A stretch of DNA of 39,913 bases from NCBI RefSeq assembly GCF_937891315.1, contig NZ_CALAGI010000143.1, positions 1-39,913 of the forward strand. The letters run 5' to 3'. Under the pieces are notes generated by a model. It saw only the letters and a program-made list of their open reading frames with translations. It made no database searches and was not told where the DNA came from. The position numbers and the translations under genes are program-made. The stretch comes from an uncultured Amaricoccus sp. GTDB lineage: Bacteria > Pseudomonadota > Alphaproteobacteria > Rhodobacterales > Rhodobacteraceae. Of the stretch, positions 24,811-33,190 are shown piece after piece; the first letter of the stretch is position 1, and each line of letters starts with the position of its first letter.

Positions 24811-27400
24811 TGGTTCCAATGCCTTTGGAGGAACCTGCGATCAGCATCGCGGCGTCGGCAAGGGGGCCCGTCGGCGGCAGGACCGAGCGGCAGCAGAGAT
24901 AGCGCGGCCGCCAGCTCGGCTGGAACCGGGCGAGGAAGGCGCGCTGACCGTCGGCGCCCGGAACGCGGCGGAGCACGATCGCGGCGAAGCGGTGCCAGAG
25001 CTCGGCGTCGCGCCGCCCGGAGCCTCCGGCCAGCGGCGCGGTGCCGAGGCTGATTTCCTGGAAACCCTTCGCCGCGAGATCGAGCATGATGGCAAGCAGC
25101 AGGAATTCCAGCGTCTCGGGCGGCGCCGAGGGCCGGCACCGCGCCAGGTCGATCGCCGCGGTGCGCCCGGCCGTCAGGATATTGGCAAAGGCGAGATATT
25201 CTCCCTCGCGCCGGGCGACGGCGACCGGGAAGCGGCGGATATAGGCTTCGTCGAACCGGCCCATCGCGAAGCGCCGCTCGCGCCCGCCCCGCGCCGAAAG
25301 CCAGGCATCGGAAATGCCGCGCAGGCTCGCGACCAGCGCGTCGGCGCGCGGCGGCGGCAGGAACTCGACGCGCACTCCGAGCTCCCGGCCGCGCGCGCGG
25401 CAGGCCCAGAGGCCGGCGCGGCCGGGACCGTCCAGCGAGAAGCCGAGCAGCGGCACCAGCGCCTCCTCGGACATGCGGTGCAGCGCGAGGCCCATCTCCA
25501 CCGACTGCCCGCCGAACCGCGGCGGCGCCTCGTAGAACACCGGCCGCGCGCCGGCCGCCCGCGCCGCGTCGTGGAACGACCAGGCCAGCGTCTCGCAAGC
25601 CTCCGGCGTGCCGACCGGAGCGCCGAGCGCGATCCAGGACGCGCCGCGCAGGCCGTAGGACAGCACCGCCTCGCCATCCTCGGAGAACATCAGACGCTTG
25701 TCGCCGGTGACGGCGACGAGATCGCGCGCCGTGCCATGCGCCTCGATGATGCCCCGCGCCCGACCGAGGGCGGCGGGATCGGACGGGAACCAGCGCGGAT
25801 GCCGTGTCCGCATCGCCGCCACGAGGAGGCCGAGCGTCAGGAACACGCTGCCCGCCAGCGCCGCGCGCTGCGCACGGGGTCCACCGTCCGCCAGCGTGAA
25901 TTCCCACCACATGGCGCTGGCATAGGGCGCGCTGCGCACCGCGACGAGATAGGTAGCCGTGATCGAGGCGACGATCGCGATGGTGAGCAGCACCCATTGC
26001 GCCGAGAGCACGCCCTGGGTCAGCGGCGCGGCGCGATAGAATTCGCGCCGGCAGGGAAGCAGCAGCAGCGCGAGGGCGAGCAGGATCAGCGCCCGGTCGA
26101 TGTCGTTGCCATGCAGCAGCGCCGCGACGATTCCGACCGACAGCGCCGCCAGCACCAGCCAGAAGGCGGCGCGCGAGCGGCGGAAGATGCCGTGCGCCAG
26201 TACCACCAGCGCCGAGCCGACGATGCTGGAGAGGAGCGCGCCCCCCTCCATCATGACGAGCGGCAGCAGCCGCTCCAGCCGGTCCGCCGTCAGTGCCGGG
26301 TTGCGCAGCAGGCCGGAGAACATCATCAGCAAGCCGGAGCCCAGCACCAGGATGCCCATGGCGAGCGGGATCACCGTCTGTCCGGCGCGCAGGATCGGCG
26401 CCAGCCGTGCGAAGACGGCGCCGCCGCGCGCCCGCGCCGTCCAGATCTCGGACGCCGACAGCAAGACCAGGGCGACGACGAAGGGCAGGAGATAATAGAT
26501 GAGGCGAAAGAGCAGCAGGCCGCTCACCGCCTCGTTGACCGGCACCGAGCTGCCGAGCGCCGCGATGATCACGCTCTCGAAGACGCCGACACCACCCGGC
26601 ACATGGCTGATCACGCCGACCATGGTGGCCACGGCGAAGACCACGACGAAGGTGGAGAATTCCATCCCCGCCGTCGGCAGCAGGACGAAAAGCGCCGCCG
26701 AGGCCATGGTGATGTCGATCAGGCAGAAGCAGATCTGCCAACCGAGATCGCCCAACCGGGGCGCCCCGAGCTCGAACCGCCAGATCCGGAGACTCCCGCC
26801 GCGTGCCGAGACGAAGACGATGATCCCGACGCTGGCCGCGAGGATGCCGAGGGAGATCGGCCGGAGCAGATCGGGCGGGATCGCGGTGATGCCCATCAGC
26901 GCGCCGGGATGCAGCGCCAGCGCGCCGAGCCCGATCAGCGTCGCCCCGACACCGTAGGCGACGGCGACATAGCTCGAGATCACCGCGACCTCGTAGCCGT
27001 CGAGCCCGAGCGAGGTATAGATCCGATAGCGCACCGCCCCGCCCGACAGCGCGCTGAGCCCGATCGTATTGCCGAAGGCATAGGCGAGGAACCCGCCCAG
27101 CGCGACGACGGGCAGCGGCAGTCGTCGCCCGATATAGCGCATCGCCGTCCAGTCGTAGCCGACGAGCGCGGCATAGCCGAGCGCGGTGGCACCGATGGCC
27201 AATGCGAAGGTACGCGCCGGGGTCGCTCGCATCTTCGCCAGCACCTCCTCGAAGTCGAGGGGCGCCAGCAGGCGATGCAGCGCATAGAGGCCGAGCGCGA
27301 AGAGCGCCAGCGTGACAAAGACCGGCGCCAGCCGCCGGAGGTCGTCCAGCGCGGCGCGGCCTCGGGACCGGGGCTCGTCGGCGGCGTCGGATGCGCTCAC
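24806..27400 (-). CDS. mprF: MprF-like lysylphosphatidylglycerol synthase/flippase
   Basis: An 864-residue inner-membrane protein with the MprF layout. The first 500 or so residues hold many membrane helices of the UPF0104-type flippase domain (GNTIGLSALSGGAVRYRIYTSLGL near 110-133, VISHVPGGVGVFESV near 260). The soluble C-terminal third is the LPG_synthase_C (DUF2156) domain with VTGDKRLMFSEDGEAVLSYG and GRFDEAYIRRFPVAVARREGEYLAFANIL. Enzymes of this family transfer lysine or alanine from tRNA to phosphatidylglycerol and flip the product, lowering the negative surface charge and susceptibility to cationic peptides. Which amino acid is used cannot be told. The start is GTG at 27400. The TAA stop sits inside a perfect inverted repeat. 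Confidence 0.92.
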   Translation of the reverse strand: MSASDAADEPRSRGRAALDDLRRLAPVFVTLALFALGLYALHRLLAPLDFEEVLAKMRATPARTFALAIGATALGYAALVGYDWTAMRYIGRRLPLPVVALGGFLAYAFGNTIGLSALSGGAVRYRIYTSLGLDGYEVAVISSYVAVAYGVGATLIGLGALALHPGALMGITAIPPDLLRPISLGILAASVGIIVFVSARGGSLRIWRFELGAPRLGDLGWQICFCLIDITMASAALFVLLPTAGMEFSTFVVVFAVATMVGVISHVPGGVGVFESVIIAALGSSVPVNEAVSGLLLFRLIYYLLPFVVALVLLSASEIWTARARGGAVFARLAPILRAGQTVIPLAMGILVLGSGLLMMFSGLLRNPALTADRLERLLPLVMMEGGALLSSIVGSALVVLAHGIFRRSRAAFWLVLAALSVGIVAALLHGNDIDRALILLALALLLLPCRREFYRAAPLTQGVLSAQWVLLTIAIVASITATYLVAVRSAPYASAMWWEFTLADGGPRAQRAALAGSVFLTLGLLVAAMRTRHPRWFPSDPAALGRARGIIEAHGTARDLVAVTGDKRLMFSEDGEAVLSYGLRGASWIALGAPVGTPEACETLAWSFHDAARAAGARPVFYEAPPRFGGQSVEMGLALHRMSEEALVPLLGFSLDGPGRAGLWACRARGRELGVRVEFLPPPRADALVASLRGISDAWLSARGGRERRFAMGRFDEAYIRRFPVAVARREGEYLAFANILTAGRTAAIDLARCRPSAPPETLEFLLLAIMLDLAAKGFQEISLGTAPLAGGSGRRDAELWHRFAAIVLRRVPGADGQRAFLARFQPSWRPRYLCCRSVLPPTGPLADAAMLIAGSSKGIGTS

Positions 27401-27524
27401 GCCCGCGCCCGTCCCTGCTCGCCGCCGTGCCGCACCGTGTCCCCCGTTTGCCCGATCCGCGGGCCCCGAGATAGATCAGTTCGGCGCGGGCGACCAGACG
27501 CCGCGCCGCGCCACGCGCGAGAGG

Positions 27525-28046
27525 TCAGGCGTTCCCCCGCCGACCGGCCTCGAACAGGAACCAGACCCGCCGCTCCGCCTCGTCGATCCAGACCTCGATC
27601 AGGCTCGCGCTCGCCACGTCGCCGTATTCGTCGCAGACGCCGTGCGCCTCGCGCAAGATCGAGGCGAGCCGCAAGTTGTCCTCGCGAAGCTCGGCCAGCA
27701 TGTCCTGCGGATCGACGAAATCCGCGTCGTTGTCGGGGATCCGGCTCGTCCGCGCGATCTGGCCGATCGAGCGGAGCGTGGTGCCGCCGACCTTGCGCAC
27801 CCGCTCGGCCAAGGGATCGGTGACCGCGAAGATCTCCGTGCCATGCTCGTCAAGCAGCAGATGGTAGTCGCGGAAATGCGGCCCCGACATGTGCCAGTGA
27901 AAGTTCTTGGTCTTCAGATACAGCGTGAACACGTCGGCGAGCGCGCCGTTCAGCGCCGCCGAGATATCCCGCGTCGCCTCGCCCGTCAGACCGGTCGGCG
28001 TCGCCATCGCCGCCTTGCGCGCCTTCTTCGCATTGTCCTTGGCCAT
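27525..28046 (-). CDS. dps: Dps-family ferritin-like DNA-protection protein
   Basis: A 173-residue protein of the Dps family that would form a 12-subunit shell, oxidise and store iron and shield DNA from peroxide. The ferroxidase region reads KNFHWHMSGPHFRDYHLLLDEH (about 47-68), with H50/H52 and D66, and continues DPLAERVRKVGG. The lysine-rich start MAKDNAKKARKAA resembles the DNA-binding tails of E. coli Dps. The ATG at 28046 with GAGGAG seven bases ahead is chosen; an upstream in-frame start would add an Arg/Pro-rich non-coding stretch. It follows mprF's start region by 124 bases on the same strand. Confidence 0.9.
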   Translation of the reverse strand: MAKDNAKKARKAAMATPTGLTGEATRDISAALNGALADVFTLYLKTKNFHWHMSGPHFRDYHLLLDEHGTEIFAVTDPLAERVRKVGGTTLRSIGQIARTSRIPDNDADFVDPQDMLAELREDNLRLASILREAHGVCDEYGDVASASLIEVWIDEAERRVWFLFEAGRRGNA

Positions 28047-28388
28047 GTCTCGCTCCTCCGCGTCGCCCGCTATTCCTCGGGAAGATGGCTCCCCCGACGG
28101 CGAGAGTACAGCCCCGTCGCACCGCCGGTGAAATGCCTCGTGGTCGCACCTTGTCGATTCGCCAGCGGCGGATCGCGCCAACCGCAAATCCGCGGAGCGC
28201 GCGATGGTTCCGTCTTCTCCAGGACGGTGGAATCGGGGCGGGCACGCCCGGTTTGACCGTGAAGAGCGTCCTGCCCGCGCGCGGGGCGGGACGTGAGGAT
28301 CAGGTAGTCGCGAGCCACCACCAGTCGCCCCGCGCTTGACCCCGCCGCCGTCGGCGGGCAAACCCGGAGGCTGGGACGGGCGCGGACA
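28047..28388. other. 342-base gap between dps and a DUF1045 gene, with a terminator-like hairpin
   Basis: No gene is supported here. CCCGCCG CCGT CGGCGGG at 28341-28358 is a perfect 7-bp hairpin 31 bases past the stop of the DUF1045 gene and could end its minus-strand transcript. The part next to dps must hold the dps promoter, but I see no clear -35/-10 pair or OxyR-type site. Confidence 0.4.
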
Positions 28389-29096
28389 TCAGATCGCCGG
28401 CCCCCTCGCCAGCGGAAAGCGCTTGAGCAGATGGAACATGCCCTGCCGATCCTCGCCGACGAGGCAGATGTCGCGCACCGTCCGCGGCTCGGCCAGCAGC
28501 GGCGCGACCAGCGGGTCGAGCGCCGCGGCGACCTTCGCCCGATCCTCCGCCCCGAGCGCGCCGGTCAGCGTCATGTGGAAATGGAATTCCTCGAGCACGA
28601 AAGGATAGCCCCAGGCGCCGAAATAGGCGCGCTGCCGTTCGGTCATGGTCCCCGGATGCCGCCGCCGATGCTCCGCGGCCTCGGGCGCGCGAAAGGTGTC
28701 GAGCCGGGTGACGCAGGCGGCCGCCAGCGCGTCGAGCGGCGCGTTGGGCTCCGCCGGCAGGAGCGCCAGGAAGGAGCCGAGCGTTCCGAGGACGAGCGGC
28801 AGGGCGAAAGGCTCGAACTCGCCGGCGAGCGCGGTGATCGCGGCGTCGAGCGCCGCGGGCTCGCGATCGTCGCCGAGCACGAAGGGCGCCTTCAGCGTGG
28901 CATGAAATCCGTATTTGCGCGGCTGGGCGGTGATCTCGGCCCGGGGCAACGGCAGTCCCGGCGGATCGTAGCCCTCGATCGCACGACCCGCCTGCGCGTC
29001 CCAGCCGAGCCAATCGGCGCCGAACCGCGCGAAGGCGCTTTTCTCCGCCGGCACGTAGTAGATCGCCCAGCGCCGGATGTCCCGCATGATCCGCAT
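28389..29096 (-). CDS. DUF1045 / 2H-phosphoesterase-like protein of phosphonate clusters
   Basis: A 235-residue cytoplasmic protein of the DUF1045 family, often found in phn operons and annotated as putative phosphonate metabolism protein (TIGR03223). It has two H-x-T-like motifs of the 2H superfamily: PRKYGFHATLKAPF and FHFHMTLTG, with the N-terminal RRWAIYYVPAEKSAFARFGADWLGWD typical of the family. By fold it may act on a cyclic phosphodiester, which would fit the ribose cyclic phosphate of the C-P lyase route, but the activity is not established. The ATG at 29096 has GGAGG six bases upstream; the second ATG at 29087 has a much longer spacing. It is divergent from phnM, 31 bases away. Confidence 0.85.
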   Translation of the reverse strand: MRIMRDIRRWAIYYVPAEKSAFARFGADWLGWDAQAGRAIEGYDPPGLPLPRAEITAQPRKYGFHATLKAPFVLGDDREPAALDAAITALAGEFEPFALPLVLGTLGSFLALLPAEPNAPLDALAAACVTRLDTFRAPEAAEHRRRHPGTMTERQRAYFGAWGYPFVLEEFHFHMTLTGALGAEDRAKVAAALDPLVAPLLAEPRTVRDICLVGEDRQGMFHLLKRFPLARGPAI

Positions 29097-29127
29097 GATC
29101 CGCCTCCCTCGCGCAGCGGAGACCGCC

Positions 29128-30297
29128 ATGCCACATGACGGGGGCCGGCCGCAACAGACGACCCTCGTCCTCGGCAATGCCCGGCTCGTCCTGCCAGGCG
29201 AGGTGGTGGCGGGCGCGCTCGTCGTCGAGGACGGGATGATCACCGCGATCGATCAGGGACGGCGGGCGCCGCGCGGCGCCCTCGATTGCGAGGGCGACCT
29301 TCTGGTCCCCGGCCTCGTCGAACTCCATACCGACAATCTCGAGCGCCATCTCGAACCGCGCCCGGATGTCCGCTGGCCGCCCGCCGCCGCGATCCTCGCC
29401 CATGACGCCGAGTTCGCAGGCCTCGGCGTCACCACCGTCTTCGATGCGCTGCGCGTCGGCTCGATTCCCTCGTCGCGCCGCGCCGGCACCCGCGGATACG
29501 CCCGCGCTCTCGCCACCGAACTGGGCCGGCTCCGCGCCGCGGGCGTGCTCCGGCTGGACCATCGGTCGCATCTGCGCGCCGAGATCTGCTCGGAGACGCT
29601 GATCTCCGAACTCGCCGAGTTCGGACCGGAGGACGCGGTCGGCCTCGTCAGCCTGATGGACCATACGCCCGGCCAGCGGCAGTTCGCCGACATCGAGCAG
29701 ATGCGCCGCTACTACCGCGGCAAGCGCGACTTCACCGACGCCGATTTCGACGCGCATGTGACGCTGCTCCACGGGATCAAGGCGCGCCTCGGCCCGGCGC
29801 ACGAGGCGGCCGCTCCGGCGGCGGCGCGGCGACTCGGCGCCGTGCTGGCGAGCCACGACGACACCACGCCCGAGCATGTCGCCGCCTCCGCCGCGCGCGG
29901 CGTGCGCATCGCGGAGTTTCCGACGACGCTTCCCGCCGCCCGCGCCTGCGCCGCGGCGGGCATCCCGGTGATGATGGGGGCGCCGAACCTGCTGCGCGGG
30001 GCCTCGCATTCCGGCAATGTCGCGGCGGGCGATCTGGCCGCCGCCGGGCTGCTCGACATCCTGTCCTCGGATTATGTTCCGGCCTCGCTGCTGCTCGGCG
30101 CCGTCCGGCTCGGGCTTGAGAGCGGCGATCTCGCCCGCGGCTTCGCCGCCGTGACCGACGCGCCGGCCCGCGCGGCCGGGCTCGCGGATCGCGGCCGCCT
30201 CGCACCGGGACTGCGCGCCGATCTCGCGCGGGTGCGGCTGCGGAACGACCTGCCGGTCACGCGCGGGGTCTGGGTCGCCGGGGCGCGGGTCGCGTGA
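29128..30297 (+). CDS. phnM: Alpha-D-ribose 1-methylphosphonate 5-triphosphate diphosphatase PhnM
   Basis: A 389-residue amidohydrolase-fold enzyme that removes diphosphate from ribose 1-methylphosphonate 5-triphosphate in the C-P lyase pathway. The metal site begins VPGLVELHTDNLERHLEPRP, the PhnM-specific H-T-D-N motif, followed by HDAEFAGLGVTTVFDALRVGS, MDHTPGQRQF and the C-terminal VMMGAPNLLRGASHSGNVAAGDLAAAGLLDILSSDYVP. Length is normal. The ATG at 29128 follows GGAGA; an upstream ATG at 29077 would overlap the DUF1045 start region. No phnGHIJKL genes lie in the window, so the lyase core must be elsewhere or absent. rlmJ follows after 13 bases on the same strand. Confidence 0.9.
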   Translation: MPHDGGRPQQTTLVLGNARLVLPGEVVAGALVVEDGMITAIDQGRRAPRGALDCEGDLLVPGLVELHTDNLERHLEPRPDVRWPPAAAILAHDAEFAGLGVTTVFDALRVGSIPSSRRAGTRGYARALATELGRLRAAGVLRLDHRSHLRAEICSETLISELAEFGPEDAVGLVSLMDHTPGQRQFADIEQMRRYYRGKRDFTDADFDAHVTLLHGIKARLGPAHEAAAPAAARRLGAVLASHDDTTPEHVAASAARGVRIAEFPTTLPAARACAAAGIPVMMGAPNLLRGASHSGNVAAGDLAAAGLLDILSSDYVPASLLLGAVRLGLESGDLARGFAAVTDAPARAAGLADRGRLAPGLRADLARVRLRNDLPVTRGVWVAGARVA

Positions 30298-30310
30298 GCT
30301 GGCGGGCCTG

Positions 30311-31099
30311 ATGCTCTCGTACCAGCACGGCTATCATGCCGGGAACGCCGCCGACCTGCACAAGCATATCGTGCTGGCTGAACTGCTGGCCCGCCTGACC
30401 GCGAAGCCGCGCGGGATCACCTATCTCGAAACCCACGCCGGCCGCGGCCTCTATGATCTCACCGCGCCGGAAGCGCTCAAGACCGGCGAGGCCGCGGCGG
30501 GGATCGCCCGCGTCGCGGTTCCGCCGGACAGCCCGTACGGCCGGGCGCTCGCCGAGACCCGGGCGCGGCACGGGCGGCAAGCCTATCCGGGCTCGCCGCT
30601 GATCGCCCGCCTGCTGACGAGGGCACAGGACCGGCTCGCGCTGATGGAACTGCATCCGGCCGAACACGCGGCCCTGCGCGCCGCGCTCGCCGGCGAGGGA
30701 GTGGCGATCCACCATCGCGACGGGCGCGAAGGCGCGCTGGCGCTCGCCCCCTTCACGCCGCGCAAGGGGCTGGTGCTGATCGACCCATCCTACGAGGTGA
30801 AGTCGGAATATGCCGACACCGCCGGCTTCGCGCGCCGGCTGATCGGCAAATGGCCACAGGCGACCGTGCTCGTCTGGTATCCGCTGCTGCCCGCCGGACG
30901 CCATGCCGAGTTGCTGGCCGGGCTCGCCCCCCTGCCCCACCGGATCGACGAGGTTCGCTTCGAACCCGCGCCGGCGCGCGGCATGACCGGCTCCGGCCTC
31001 GTGCTTCTCAACGCGCCGCATGGCGCCGAGGCCGCCTTCGCCGCCGCCCATGGCGCAACGGCCGGCCTGCTCGTCCCGATGAAGCGGACTCCGCGCTAG
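30311..31099 (+). CDS. rlmJ: 23S rRNA (adenine-2030-N6)-methyltransferase RlmJ
   Basis: A 262-residue SAM-dependent methyltransferase for A2030 of 23S rRNA. The start MLSYQHGYHAGNAADLHKHIVL is diagnostic, and YLETHAGRGLYDL (38-50) is the SAM-binding loop. The catalytic loop reads LIDPSYEVKSEY (D158-P-S-Y161), whereas most N6-adenine methyltransferases, including RlmJ, have D-P-P-Y; the serine is a conservative but notable change. Length is slightly shorter than the E. coli enzyme. The gene follows phnM by 13 bases. Its TAG stop lies in the outer arm (CTAGAG) of a palindromic element. Confidence 0.9.
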   Translation: MLSYQHGYHAGNAADLHKHIVLAELLARLTAKPRGITYLETHAGRGLYDLTAPEALKTGEAAAGIARVAVPPDSPYGRALAETRARHGRQAYPGSPLIARLLTRAQDRLALMELHPAEHAALRAALAGEGVAIHHRDGREGALALAPFTPRKGLVLIDPSYEVKSEYADTAGFARRLIGKWPQATVLVWYPLLPAGRHAELLAGLAPLPHRIDEVRFEPAPARGMTGSGLVLLNAPHGAEAAFAAAHGATAGLLVPMKRTPR

Positions 31100-31162
31100 A
31101 GTCTTGATTTAGCGCAATATCTTAGCCACCAGACGATTCCGTCTGGTTGGATATTGCTCTAG
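31096..31162. repeat. Palindromic element between convergent rlmJ and ABC permease genes
   Basis: Nested inverted repeats: outer CTAGAG (31096-31101) and CTCTAG (31157-31162), then GCAATATC (31114-31121) and GATATTGC (31150-31157), then CCAGACG (31129-31135) and CGTCTGG (31140-31146) with the loop ATTC. The whole is markedly AT-richer than its neighbours. It resembles the class of small intergenic palindromes scattered through many alphaproteobacterial genomes; whether it is dispersed here needs the whole genome. Its outer arms supply the TAG stop codons of both convergent genes. It could also act as a bidirectional terminator. Confidence 0.65.
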
Positions 31163-31977
31163 TCGCGCCCCTTGCGCAGGATCAGGCCCTTGGAGGGGTC
31201 ATAGGCGAAGACCGCCGCCGCGAAGAATGCGATCCCGCAGCCCGCCACGACGGCCAGCGCCAGCCAGTTCACCCGTCCATAGAGCGCGAAGCGGATCAAC
31301 TCGACCGCGTGGGTGAAGGGATTGAGCTGGGCGATCCAGTAGAGCGTCACGCTGGATTCGCGCAGGCGCCACAGCGGATAGAGCGCGGAGGAGGCGAAGA
31401 ACATCGGGAAGATCACGAAATTCATCACCCCGGCGAAATTCTCCAGCTGCCGGATCACCGAGGAGAGGAAAAGACCGATCGCCCCCAGCATCAGCCCGGC
31501 GAGAATGAGCGCCGGCAGTACCGCCAGATAGCCGATCGTCGGCGGTCGTACGCCCCAGAGCCAGGCAATGACGAGAAAGGCATAGACCTGCGCCACCGAG
31601 ACACTGACCCCGGCGAGCAGCTTGGAGCCGAGCAGGAACCAGCGCGGAAACGGACTGACCAGCAGGGTGCGCATCGCACCCGTCTCGCGGTCATGCACCA
31701 TGGAGAGCGAGGATTGCATGCCCGAGAACAGCAGGATCATCGCGCAGAGGCCAGGCGCGACATAGGTGTCGTAGAGCACATAGGTCTGGTAGGGCGGAAT
31801 GATCGACATGCCGAGCACCGCCCGGAAGCCAGCCGCGAAGATGAAGAGCCAGATCAGCGGCCGCACCAGAGCCGCGAGGAACCGCTCGCGCTGGCGGGTG
31901 AAGCGCAGCCCCTCACGCCAGACGATCGCGCGCAGCGCGCGAAACCGGCCACGCCAGCCGAGATCGCCCTCAGCCAT
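31159..31977 (-). CDS. ABC-2-type permease of the PQQ-dependent alcohol dehydrogenase-associated system
   Basis: A 272-residue inner-membrane protein with about six hydrophobic helices and the ABC-2 family pattern, including RFLAALVRPLIWLFIFAAGFRAVLG near the start and MVHDRETGAMRTLLVSPFPRWFLLGSKLLAG in the middle. This is the typical exporter-type permease, and members next to PQQ alcohol dehydrogenases form a recognised subfamily (TIGR03861). With the ATPase upstream it should form a homodimeric transporter. It overlaps the ATPase gene by eight bases. The direction and substrate of transport are not known; efflux of a metabolite, or handling of the PQQ enzyme or metal, have been considered for such clusters. 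The TAG stop is provided by the palindromic element. Confidence 0.85.
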   Translation of the reverse strand: MAEGDLGWRGRFRALRAIVWREGLRFTRQRERFLAALVRPLIWLFIFAAGFRAVLGMSIIPPYQTYVLYDTYVAPGLCAMILLFSGMQSSLSMVHDRETGAMRTLLVSPFPRWFLLGSKLLAGVSVSVAQVYAFLVIAWLWGVRPPTIGYLAVLPALILAGLMLGAIGLFLSSVIRQLENFAGVMNFVIFPMFFASSALYPLWRLRESSVTLYWIAQLNPFTHAVELIRFALYGRVNWLALAVVAGCGIAFFAAAVFAYDPSKGLILRKGRD

Positions 31978-32716
31978 CGCCCGCGATTCCCGTGACCGTA
32001 GCCCCGCCCGTCATCCCGAGGAACGCCTCCGCCAGCGTGCCCTCCCCCGCGAGAGTCGCGGCGCGGCCGGTCGCCAGCACCCGGCCGCGATGCAGGACCA
32101 CCACTTCGTCCTCGGGTTCGATCTCGTCGAAGAGATGCGTCGCCCAGAGCACGCCGACCCGCTCGCGCGCGACGAGATCGCGCACGAGACGCGCCACCTC
32201 GACCCGCGCCCGCGCGTCGAGCCCCGCCGTCGCCTCGTCGAGCAGGAGGAGGCGCGGCCGGTGCATCAGCGCCCGGGCGATCTCCGCCCGCCGGGTCTGG
32301 CCGCCGGAGAGCGTCGCCACCCGCGCGCCGAGCTTGTCGTCGAGCCCGACCTCCGCCACCACCTCCGCCGCCCGCGCCCGCGCGCTGTCGGCCGCCATCC
32401 CATGCAGCGCGGCGTGATAGACGAGATTCTGCGCGACGGTCAGATCGGCGTCGAGCGCGCGGCTCTGAAACACCACGCCGAGCGCCGCGAGCGCCGGGCC
32501 GGGATCGCGGCGAAGGTCGTGCCCGCGCACCGCGATCCGCCCGGCCACGCTGTCATAGAGCCGGGTGATCAGCGAGAAGAGCGTCGTCTTGCCCGCCCCG
32601 TTGACCCCGAGCAGCGCGACGAACCGTCCCTCACCCACCGTCAGCGAAACGTCGTCGAGCGCTCTCAGCGACCCGAAGGAATGACTGACTCCGCTGACGG
32701 CGAGCGCGTCGGTCAC
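31970..32716 (-). CDS. ABC transporter ATPase of the PQQ-dependent alcohol dehydrogenase-associated system
   Basis: A 248-residue cytoplasmic ATPase. Walker A GVNGAGKT lies at residues 37-44, the Q-loop in VVFQSRALD at 81-89, the signature LSGGQTRR at 136-143 and Walker B LLLLDEAT at 156-163, followed by AGLDARAR. The aromatic-poor VVFQ and LSGGQTRRAEIARALMHRPRLL segments are usual for ATPases paired with ABC-2 permeases. The ATG at 32716 overlaps the stop of the 147-residue secreted protein by four bases. It should energise the permease encoded by the next gene. Confidence 0.9.
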   Translation of the reverse strand: MTDALAVSGVSHSFGSLRALDDVSLTVGEGRFVALLGVNGAGKTTLFSLITRLYDSVAGRIAVRGHDLRRDPGPALAALGVVFQSRALDADLTVAQNLVYHAALHGMAADSARARAAEVVAEVGLDDKLGARVATLSGGQTRRAEIARALMHRPRLLLLDEATAGLDARARVEVARLVRDLVARERVGVLWATHLFDEIEPEDEVVVLHRGRVLATGRAATLAGEGTLAEAFLGMTGGATVTGIAGDG

Positions 32717-33156
32717 TTGATGGTGAAAACCGCGCGCTGCGTGTCGCCGGTGGTACCGCGGATGCGGATGTCATATTCGCCCGGCGTGATCGCGACGAAG
32801 GAAATGCGCGCCGTGCCCTCATCGTCGAACTCGATCGAATCGAGCCCGATCGGGCGCACCTCGATTTCGTTGATGACGACCTCGTTGAGCCAGACGGCGT
32901 GGAACAGCCCGGGCCCCTCGATGGCAAGTTCGGCGGTGCCGTCGGACTTGATCTCGATCCGATAGTAGCCGGCGGCGTTCAACTCGTAAGGTCCCCCGGA
33001 CTTCATCGAGCCGGCGGTCAGCTCGATCGGCGCCAGATCGGTGCGGTTCGACCGCTCCATGAGGCCGGCCGCGCCGATTTCGAGCGTCCGGGTCTGCGCC
33101 ATGGCGATCTGCGCGGAGCCCAGGGCCAGCGCCGCCGCGAGTGCGAGTTTCAGCAT
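32713..33156 (-). CDS. Small secreted protein of unknown function in the PQQ/lanthanide cluster
   Basis: A 147-residue protein I do not recognise. The start MLKLALAAALALGSAQIAMAQ is a clear signal peptide with an A-x-A cleavage site; the mature part (about 127 residues) is beta-rich and contains no cysteine, so no disulfide or heme binding. A run of charged residues, EIEVRPIGLDSIEFDDEGTA, lies in the middle, and the C-terminus reads DIRIRGTTGDTQRAVFTIK. A plausible role is as a periplasmic partner of the beta-propeller protein or binding protein next door. The ATG at 33156 follows a GGAAGGG site; an upstream frame would add a basic stretch. It is coupled to the ATPase gene by a four-base overlap. 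Confidence 0.75.
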   Translation of the reverse strand: MLKLALAAALALGSAQIAMAQTRTLEIGAAGLMERSNRTDLAPIELTAGSMKSGGPYELNAAGYYRIEIKSDGTAELAIEGPGLFHAVWLNEVVINEIEVRPIGLDSIEFDDEGTARISFVAITPGEYDIRIRGTTGDTQRAVFTIK

Positions 33157-33190
33157 CGTTTCATCCCTTCCAGTATTGTTCCTGCCGCGA

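Noticed and set aside
24992..27823. Plus-strand open frame of 943 codons opposite mprF
   Set aside because: The peptide is low-complexity Arg/Gln/Glu/Asp and lacks any domain, while the minus strand encodes MprF with clear domains.
28047..28361. Longer version of the Dps protein
   Set aside because: The extra 105 residues are Arg/Pro-rich and unlike any Dps; the ATG at 28046 with GAGGAG is typical.
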